11,967 bases of DNA. It comes from an uncultured Methanobrevibacter sp. (lineage in GTDB: Archaea; Methanobacteriota; Methanobacteria; Methanobacteriales; Methanobacteriaceae). The position numbers were made by a program, and so were the translations under genes. Within the stretch, counting starts at the first letter, position 1; every line of letters starts with the position of its first letter. Positions 7,046 through 11,967 of the stretch are shown here, piece by piece. Below the pieces are notes generated by a model. That model made no database searches and was not told where the DNA came from. It saw only the letters and a program-made list of their open reading frames with translations. The DNA lies in NCBI RefSeq assembly GCF_937906425.1, contig NZ_CALCYR010000302.1, positions 1 through 11,967 on the forward strand, written 5' to 3'.

Positions 7046-7051
7046 GTAATA

Positions 7052-7900
7052 ATGAAGGCAGTTATTCCTGCAGCAGGTCTTGGAACAAGATTCTTGCCTG
7101 CAACCAAAGCTCAACCAAAAGAGATGTTACCTGTTTATGACAAGCCAACAATCCAATATGTAATTGAGGAATCAGTTAATTCCGGTGTAGATGACATTTT
7201 GATTGTAACTGGTAAGGGTAAACGTTCCATTGAAGATCATTTTGACAGGTCTTTTGAATTGGAACATCATTTAAGAACAAAAGGTAAAGAGGACTTCCTA
7301 AAGCAAATTGAATATATTTCCGATTTGGCTGATATTCATTTCATCAGACAGAAAAAGCAAAAGGGATTGGGAGATGCTATCTACTGTGCTAAAAAGCATG
7401 TCGGTGACGATTCTTTTGTTGTTATGTTGGGAGATACAATTACAAAGGACAAGGTTCCATGCACCAAACAGCTTATTGACATTTATGAAAAATACGGAAA
7501 GTCAGTAATAGCTTTGGAAGAGGTTCCTGACGAGAAGGTTGAAAGATATGGTATCATTGGCGGAGAGGAAATTGAGGACGCCATTTATAAGATTGATAAA
7601 TTGGTTGAAAAACCACCTTTAAGCGTTGCTCCAAGTAATCTTGCCATCATGGGAAGATATGTATTGACTCCAGATATCTTTGACTGCATTGAAAATGTGG
7701 AACCCGGTTATGGCGGAGAGATTCAATTGACTGATGCTTTAAGCAAGCTTGATGAGATTTACGGTCAAGTCTTTAAGGGAGATTCCTTTGATATTGGTAA
7801 TCGTATTGACTGGTTAAAGACTTCCTTGAAATTCGCTTTAGAGGATGATGAAGCAAGAGATACAATTTTGGAATTTATTAACGAGGAAATAATTAATTAA
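7052..7900 (+). CDS. galU: UTP-glucose-1-phosphate uridylyltransferase
   Basis: GalU converts UTP and glucose-1-phosphate to UDP-glucose and pyrophosphate in the cytoplasm. The 282-residue protein shows the nucleotidyltransferase signature PAAGLGTRFLPATKA (6-20) with PKEMLPV (22-28), the metal-binding LGD (126-128), ERYGII (164-169), VEKP (185-188), GGEIQLTDAL (221-230) and FDIGN (246-250). Length and motif order are those of complete bacterial/archaeal GalU proteins. The motif set fits glucose-1-phosphate uridylyltransferase better than RmlA, though a thymidylyl side activity cannot be excluded. It is the first gene of the rightward surface-glycan cluster and would supply the UDP-sugar for the downstream epimerase and glycosyltransferase. 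The start is fixed by the GAGGTG site. Confidence 0.93.
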   Translation: MKAVIPAAGLGTRFLPATKAQPKEMLPVYDKPTIQYVIEESVNSGVDDILIVTGKGKRSIEDHFDRSFELEHHLRTKGKEDFLKQIEYISDLADIHFIRQKKQKGLGDAIYCAKKHVGDDSFVVMLGDTITKDKVPCTKQLIDIYEKYGKSVIALEEVPDEKVERYGIIGGEEIEDAIYKIDKLVEKPPLSVAPSNLAIMGRYVLTPDIFDCIENVEPGYGGEIQLTDALSKLDEIYGQVFKGDSFDIGNRIDWLKTSLKFALEDDEARDTILEFINEEIIN

Positions 7901-7908
7901 TTTAATTA

Positions 7909-7980
7909 AATTTCTTTTTTAAGAATTTTATTGTTAATTTAATTTATTTTGTTTAATTTAATTTCTTTTTTAAGAATTTT
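7909..7980. repeat. 21-bp direct repeat downstream of galU
   Basis: Bases 7909-7929 and 7960-7980 are identical (aatttcttttttaagaattt plus one T), 51 bp apart. Each contains a T-run able to act as a terminator. TTAATTAATTTAATT-type sequence fills the rest up to the next gene. Confidence 0.85.
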
Positions 7981-8020
7981 TATTATTTAATTAATTTAAT
8001 TAATTTAATTGTGTGTTTAA

Positions 8021-8566
8021 ATGATTAATCAAAAAAGTCCTGAAGAGGAAATCGAAGAATTAAAGGCAGAGCTTTCAAGATACCGAAAGGAAAATCGTCT
8101 TCTTAAGGAAAGATGTGAATCCTATGAAGATCGTATTGAACACTTTGCAATAGAAAGGAAAAGGCTTTCAAGGGAAATTTCTCAATTTGAGTCAATGGAA
8201 TTGGAGATTCGCCAATATGACATTGGTGAATTGGCTCAACAGACCTATAAGCTGGAGCATAGGATAGATATTCTTCGAAGATACCTTGAAACAGAAAGGA
8301 CAGACAATGAAAAGTTAAATGATTTAATCAAGAAATTAACAAAGGAATTGGATGATACAAATTATGAATTGAATAATTTAAGAAAGGATTTCAATAAGTT
8401 AAGGGTTCGTAAAAATCAAAGAACCTTTTTCTTGGAAAACCGTTTGGACATTGCTTATGGTAAATTGGCTCAGTTAAAATACACTTTAAATGAATTTGAT
8501 GAATTAAGCTTTTGGCAAAGAATTAGAGGCAAAAAACCTGAAAGCTATGATGACATTGATTTTTAA
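8021..8566 (+). CDS. Coiled-coil protein of unknown function
   Basis: I do not recognise a family. The 181-residue product is highly charged and almost wholly helical, with heptad-like Leu/Ile spacing over about 8-62 and 72-156. A likely break near 62-72 (EIRQYDIGELAQ) would allow a hairpin of two coils. There is no signal peptide, membrane helix or catalytic motif, and only one Cys (32). The C-terminus changes character: FDELSFWQRIRGKKPE (159-174) is an aromatic/basic patch that could be a docking or membrane-contact segment, then an acidic tail. It sits between galU and the epimerase on the same strand, so a scaffold or length-control role in glycan synthesis is possible but only inferred. 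No Shine-Dalgarno sequence precedes the ATG, and no in-frame alternative start with better support is seen. Confidence 0.75.
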   Translation: MINQKSPEEEIEELKAELSRYRKENRLLKERCESYEDRIEHFAIERKRLSREISQFESMELEIRQYDIGELAQQTYKLEHRIDILRRYLETERTDNEKLNDLIKKLTKELDDTNYELNNLRKDFNKLRVRKNQRTFFLENRLDIAYGKLAQLKYTLNEFDELSFWQRIRGKKPESYDDIDF

Positions 8567-8580
8567 TCAATAATTTGGTT

Positions 8581-8670
8581 TTTAAATAGTTTTAAATAGT
8601 TTAAAATATTTTAAATATTTTTAATTGTTTTTAATTGTTTTTAATTGTTTTTAATAGTTTTAAATTGTTT
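8581..8670. repeat. 10-bp phased T-tract array before the epimerase gene
   Basis: The decamer ttaattgttt occurs exactly at 8621, 8631 and 8641, followed by the variants ttaatagttt (8651) and taaattgttt (8661). It is preceded by two tttaaatagt units at 8581 and 8591 and two related decamers. The phase of 10 bp holds across about 90 bases. Confidence 0.9.
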
Positions 8671-8722
8671 AAATTTAAAAATAATTTTTAATTTTTATTT
8701 GTTTAATGAAAGGGGACGAAAT

Positions 8723-9694
8723 ATGGAAACTCAAAGAATTTTAGTAACTGGTGGAAGTGGATTTATAGGAACAAATCTTGTAAATGAACTTAGAAGCAGA
8801 GGTCATGAAGTCTTGTCTGTTGATTTATTGCATCATGAGGATGAGGCTGATTTGTATTCTGACTCCTATTCTGACTATGTAAGGGGAGACATTCGTAATT
8901 ATCGCCAAATGGAACGTATTTTTGATGATAATGAGAAGTTTGACTATGTTTATAATTTGGCTGCAGAATATGGTCGTTGGAATGGAGAGGGATACTATGA
9001 AAATCTTTGGGAAACCAATGTAATAGGTCTTAAAAACATGATTCGTCTTCAGGAAAAATTAGGTTTTCGAATGATTTCATTTTCCTCAGCTGAAGTTTAT
9101 GGTGATTATGAAGGAATAATGACTGAGGATGTTATGGAAAACAGACCAATCAAGGAAACCTATCAAATGAATGATTATGCTATTTCCAAATGGGCTGGAG
9201 AGCTTATGTGTATGAATTCAGCTACAATGTTTGGTACTGAAACCGTTAGGGTTCGTCCTGTAAATTGTTATGGTCCTCATGAGGCTTATTCTCCATATAA
9301 GGGTTTCATTCCTATTTTCATTTATAAGGCTCTTCACGGACTGCCTTATTCCGTTCACAAGGGTCATAAAAGAATTATTGATTATGTTGAGGACACTGTA
9401 AATACCTTTGCAAACATTGTTGACAATTTCATTCCGGGAGAGGTTTATAATGTTGGAAGTAAACAGGAATGGGAAATGACCATTGAAGAGTATTCAGATT
9501 TGGTTTTGGAAGCTGTTGGAGTTGATGATTCATTGGTTACATACACTCCTGCTGAAGACTTTACAACAAAGGTTAAAACCATTGACTTTTCTAAGGCAAT
9601 TCGTGATTTAAAACATGATCCTAAGGTTTCTCCTAAGGAAGGAATTAAGAGAACTGTTGAATGGATGAAATGGTATTACAGAATTGAAGATTAA
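8723..9694 (+). CDS. NAD-dependent epimerase/dehydratase (nucleotide-sugar type)
   Basis: This 323-residue extended short-chain dehydrogenase/reductase has the NAD-binding GGSGFIG (10-16), Asp34 after the second strand (LSVDL, favouring NAD over NADP), NLAAEYG (78-84), catalytic SSAEVYG (121-127), YAISK (152-156, the Tyr-x3-Lys pair) and RPVNCYGP (178-185). These place it among GalE/dTDP-glucose-dehydratase-like enzymes acting on a nucleotide sugar, but the exact substrate cannot be read. The Ser in SSA at the usual Thr/Ser position is compatible with catalysis. The frame extends upstream to an ATG at 8645, but those 26 residues run into the phased repeat DNA and precede the Rossmann start. 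The ATG at 8723 has AGGGGA nearby and begins just before the first strand, so it is preferred. Neighbouring galU suggests a UDP-sugar substrate. Confidence 0.87.
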   Translation: METQRILVTGGSGFIGTNLVNELRSRGHEVLSVDLLHHEDEADLYSDSYSDYVRGDIRNYRQMERIFDDNEKFDYVYNLAAEYGRWNGEGYYENLWETNVIGLKNMIRLQEKLGFRMISFSSAEVYGDYEGIMTEDVMENRPIKETYQMNDYAISKWAGELMCMNSATMFGTETVRVRPVNCYGPHEAYSPYKGFIPIFIYKALHGLPYSVHKGHKRIIDYVEDTVNTFANIVDNFIPGEVYNVGSKQEWEMTIEEYSDLVLEAVGVDDSLVTYTPAEDFTTKVKTIDFSKAIRDLKHDPKVSPKEGIKRTVEWMKWYYRIED

Positions 9695-9727
9695 TTAAAA
9701 TATTTTTTTTAATTGATTTTTATTGAT

Positions 9728-9830
9728 TTAATGATTTTGATTGATTTTAATTATTTTAATTATTTTCTTAATGATTTTGATTGATTTTAAATGATTTTCT
9801 TTGATTTTAAATTATTTTTATTTATTTTAA
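9728..9830. repeat. 23-bp repeat at 40-bp spacing with 10-bp phasing
   Basis: Bases 9728-9750 and 9768-9790 are identical, 40 bp apart. GATTTT recurs at 9733, 9743, 9773, 9783, 9793 and 9803, with ATTTT-like tracts filling the missing phases, so the whole gap before the GT2 gene has a 10-bp rhythm. Confidence 0.88.
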
Positions 9831-9845
9831 TTTAAATTGGTTTTT

Positions 9846-9852
9846 AGGTGAT
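9846..9852 (+). promoter_or_regulatory. Shine-Dalgarno site of the GT2 gene
   Basis: AGGTGAT lies three bases before the ATG at 9856 and is complementary to the archaeal 16S rRNA 3' end. It fixes the start and serves as the local model for judging the start of the TDT gene. Confidence 0.75.
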
Positions 9853-9855
9853 TAA

Positions 9856-10536
9856 ATGGTAAATTCAGTTGCTATTATTCCTGCATTTAATGAAGAAGTA
9901 GCTATTGGTTCAATTGTACTTAGAACTGCCAAGTATGTTGATGAGGTTCTTGTTGTAAATGATGGAAGTGATGACAAGACTGCTGAAATTGCAGAATTGG
10001 CTGGTGCTAGAGTAATTAATCATACTAGAAATTTAGGTAAAGGTGAAGCCTTGAAATCAGGTTTTCAAGCTGTTGGAGCTGATTCAATAATAATTACCAT
10101 AGATGGTGACGGCCAACATAATCCTGATGAGATTCCTGATTTAATCAGGCCTATAGTTGAAGAGGGCTATGATTTGGTAAATGGAAGCAGATACATGAAC
10201 GGTCCAGAGGAAAACACTCCTGCCTATCGTAGGATTGGTCAGCAGGTCCTGGACACTGCAACAAATATTTCTGCAGGAATAGATGTTACAGATTCACAAA
10301 GTGGTTTTAGAGCATTTTCCGCTAGGACAAAGGATGTTTTTCAATTCAAAAACACTGGTTTTGGTATTGAAAGTGAAATGCTTGTGGATATTGCCTCAGC
10401 TAATATGCGTGTAATTGAGGTTCCAATTACAGTACGTTATGATGTGGACGGTTCAACCAAGAATCCGGTCACTCATGGGGTTGGAGTTTTATTGAATATA
10501 ATCAAGGATAAAATTTTAAGGACTTTTAAAAGATAA
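9856..10536 (+). CDS. Family 2 glycosyltransferase, DPM1/DPG-synthase-like
   Basis: The 226-residue GT-A fold enzyme shows IPAFNEE (8-14), VNDGSDD (34-40), NLGKGEALKSG (59-69), the metal-binding DGDGQHNPDEIP (83-94), DSQSGFRAFS (146-155) and the acidic GFGIESEML (168-176). These are the marks of dolichol-phosphate mannose/glucose synthase-like GT2 enzymes, which move a sugar from a nucleotide donor to a polyprenyl phosphate on the cytoplasmic membrane face. The protein ends soon after the catalytic domain (LRTFKR) with no C-terminal membrane helices, so it is the short, DPM1-only form. The donor is unknown; UDP-glucose from the upstream galU is a reasonable guess. AggtgAT-type ribosome-binding site and match to family N-termini support the start. 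A licD-like gene follows after 90 bp. Confidence 0.9.
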   Translation: MVNSVAIIPAFNEEVAIGSIVLRTAKYVDEVLVVNDGSDDKTAEIAELAGARVINHTRNLGKGEALKSGFQAVGADSIIITIDGDGQHNPDEIPDLIRPIVEEGYDLVNGSRYMNGPEENTPAYRRIGQQVLDTATNISAGIDVTDSQSGFRAFSARTKDVFQFKNTGFGIESEMLVDIASANMRVIEVPITVRYDVDGSTKNPVTHGVGVLLNIIKDKILRTFKR

Positions 10537-10623
10537 TTTTTCATTCTGTTTTATAGTTTCAATTAAAGGCTTGATTTAAGAGATAATATTTTCATTTTAT
10601 ATAATTTCAATTCAAAGGTTGAT
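10531..10623. repeat. Imperfect ~45-bp duplication between the GT2 and licD-like genes
   Basis: Bases 10531-10575 and 10581-10623 are imperfect copies about 50 bp apart. Both start AGATAAT, share TTTCAATT, and end AAAGGcTTGAT or AAAGGTTGAT. The first copy includes the GT2 stop codon; the second provides the AAGGTTGAT that precedes the licD-like ATG. Confidence 0.8.
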
Positions 10624-10626
10624 AAG

Positions 10627-11751
10627 ATGGTTATTAAAAGAACAATAAAAAAGTTTTTTATTAAATACATTAATTTTTCTAATAAGCATAATCCTTTAAT
10701 AAACAGTTTAAAGAAGGATGTCAAGAGTTTGAAAAAGGAAAATAAGAAAAACAATAAAAAGATTGCTAAATTAGAAAAATCAAATAAAAAATTAACTGCA
10801 GAAAGGAAGACTTATGAAAAGACCTTTGATTCCTATAATTTCCTTTTTAATAACATTTATCTTGATTTTGAATTAAAGCCAAAGGGATTTTTGGCAACAT
10901 ATCAGAAATTATGTCTTGAAATGCTTGATTTCATTGACAATATCTGCAATAAGTATGATATTGAGTATTGGCTTGATGCCGGAAACGTTTTGGGAGCCTA
11001 TAGGCATGGTGCATTCCTGCCATGGGATGATGATATTGATATTGCCATAATGAGAGAAGAGTATTTCAAATTGTCTGATGCCTTGAAAAAGGAAATAGAA
11101 CTAAATGGTTTGTCAGATAATATGTTTTTATCTGAAATAAGGCTTATTGATGAGAATATCGTTTATACATTCCCTCAATTGATTTATAGCTGTGAAGACA
11201 TTGGAATTGACTTTTTGGCAAGTGTTGATTTTTTCCAATTTGATTACATTTCAGAGTTTTCAGAAGATTTGGAAGCTGAATTTAAAAGGGAAAAGGCTAA
11301 ATTCTTCATGGACATCATCAACAGCCTTGATAAGGACATTAGGGATGAGATAAAAAAGGAAGATGTTAAGAAAGTTGATTTGACTGATATTGTTGATGTT
11401 AGACATTTCATTCAAAATTCATATGAAAGTCTTAATCTCACTTTTGAAAAGCAGGATCATCTCATTCAGGGAGTTGATGGAAATCTTGGAGGAGGAGTTC
11501 AGGACTTTAGCTTATTTAAATCCGAAGACTTTTTCCCATTGGACACAATTGAATTCTGTGGAAAGGAATATCCTTGTGAGAATAATGTTCCAGGATATTT
11601 GGCAGCCATTTATGATGAAAACTTTAGAAAGATTCCTAGAATAGTTAGACATCATAGTGCACAATCAAAATTAAGGGACAGAGAGGACATTATTCCTATT
11701 TTAGAGTCTGTTATTGAAAGAATGAGAGAAGTAAATAAGAATTTTAATTAA
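10627..11751 (+). CDS. LicD family protein with N-terminal coiled coil
   Basis: The 374-residue protein starts with a basic segment and a Lys-rich coiled coil (about 25-66), followed by a LicD domain. The LicD signature is clear: YWLDAGNVLGAYRHG (114-128) and FLPWDDDIDIAI (130-141), with the acidic metal-binding run at 134-138. The typical C-terminal block has FFPLDTIEFCGKEYPC (302-317), VPGYLAAIYD (321-330) and KIPR (335-338). LicD proteins have a nucleotidyltransferase-like fold; in bacteria they attach phosphocholine or related groups to surface glycans. Here the transferred group and acceptor are unknown. No membrane helix or signal peptide is seen, so cytoplasmic action on a precursor is likely. 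It is the last gene of the glycan cluster, behind a GT2, and AAGGTTGAT before the ATG acts as a weak ribosome-binding site. Confidence 0.88.
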   Translation: MVIKRTIKKFFIKYINFSNKHNPLINSLKKDVKSLKKENKKNNKKIAKLEKSNKKLTAERKTYEKTFDSYNFLFNNIYLDFELKPKGFLATYQKLCLEMLDFIDNICNKYDIEYWLDAGNVLGAYRHGAFLPWDDDIDIAIMREEYFKLSDALKKEIELNGLSDNMFLSEIRLIDENIVYTFPQLIYSCEDIGIDFLASVDFFQFDYISEFSEDLEAEFKREKAKFFMDIINSLDKDIRDEIKKEDVKKVDLTDIVDVRHFIQNSYESLNLTFEKQDHLIQGVDGNLGGGVQDFSLFKSEDFFPLDTIEFCGKEYPCENNVPGYLAAIYDENFRKIPRIVRHHSAQSKLRDREDIIPILESVIERMREVNKNFN

Positions 11752-11967
11752 TTTGATTTTTATTTTTATTAAAATTAGTTATTTTTCTAAAAAGAGTTTT
11801 ATTTTTTCTTTATTTTTATTTTTTTTTATTTTTATTTATTTATTTTTTTAAAAGAGTTTTGTTTTTTATTTATTTTTATTTTTTTAAAAAATAGTTATTT
11901 TTTTAAATTAGTTAAAAGAGTTTAAAAATAGTTTTTTTTTTTAAATTAGTTCAAAGAGTTTAAAAAT
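11752..11967. repeat. T-rich gap with ~38-bp tandem repeats after the licD-like gene
   Basis: The segment at about 11891-11929 recurs from 11928 to the window end with few changes, at a spacing near 38 bp; both copies contain TTTTAAATTAGTT and end in GAGTTTAAAAAT. Earlier related pieces contain AAAAGAGTTTT at 11790-11800 and near 11850. The first T-runs after the stop probably terminate the licD-like transcript. No gene is seen. Confidence 0.75.

Larger units (their letters stand above)
6680..7051. other. 372-bp non-coding gap before galU
   Basis: No gene is seen here. The left part is the tRNA 3' flank, then the 43-bp repeat array (6728-6890), then T-rich spacer. The last 90 bases hold the galU promoter region: TTTATATA at 6970-6977 and a second TATA-like stretch around 6993-7005, either of which would leave a leader carrying the GAGGTG ribosome-binding site. 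Confidence 0.6.

Noticed and set aside
8645..8722. Upstream ATG extension of the epimerase
   Set aside because: The extra 26 residues are coded by T-rich repeat DNA, lie before the Rossmann fold, and the ATG at 8723 has a nearby purine-rich site.
10563..10754. Small leftward hydrophobic reading frame over the licD-like start
   Set aside because: It is the complement of a Lys-rich coiled coil, which gives Phe/Leu-rich nonsense on the other strand.
7052..11751. Defence system or phage module
   Set aside because: All recognisable genes belong to nucleotide-sugar and glycan synthesis; no nuclease, methylase, toxin or structural phage gene is present in this stretch.

Overview
The window looks like chromosomal DNA of a host-associated methanogenic archaeon of the Methanobrevibacter type. 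The signs are a very A+T-rich sequence, a large beta-helix/Ig-like adhesin-like protein, the archaeal families DUF371 and DUF123, ribosome-binding sites of the AGGTGAT type, a tRNA with an encoded CCA, and T-rich, repeat-filled gaps. This genus assignment is inferred from gene content and style; no database was searched.

Layout. Positions 1-2817 (+) hold the 3' part of a secreted adhesin-like protein whose start lies outside the window. Three leftward genes follow: a stand-alone GIY-YIG/DUF123 protein (3055-3504), a DUF1848 protein with a C-terminal radical-SAM-like cysteine motif (3691-4629), and a ten-helix TDT/TehA-type membrane transporter (4875-5786). The strand then switches to a DUF371 gene (6034-6447), which may have a leaderless transcript, and a tRNA-Leu(GAG) gene (6593-6679).

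From 7052 to 11751 five rightward genes form a surface-glycan cluster: galU (UTP-glucose-1-phosphate uridylyltransferase), an almost entirely coiled-coil protein of unknown function, an NAD-dependent sugar epimerase/dehydratase, a DPM1-like family 2 glycosyltransferase, and a LicD-family protein with its own N-terminal coiled coil. A plausible reading is that GalU supplies UDP-sugar, the epimerase modifies a nucleotide sugar, the GT2 moves sugar to a lipid or growing glycan, and LicD decorates it with a phospho-substituent. The coiled-coil protein could be a scaffold. The gaps of 90-161 bp leave open whether this is one transcript.

No CRISPR array, insertion sequence, phage module or recognisable defence system was found. 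The most unusual signal is between the genes. Nearly every gap carries its own private short tandem or direct repeats (periods about 10, 38, 40, 43, 50 and 51 bp), most of them T-rich on the + strand whichever way the flanking genes point. Two gaps in the glycan cluster show clear 10-bp phasing of T-tracts, and the divergent gap at 5801-5960 is built of four 40-bp units. This pattern would fit DNA curvature or archaeal-histone positioning, but that is inference.
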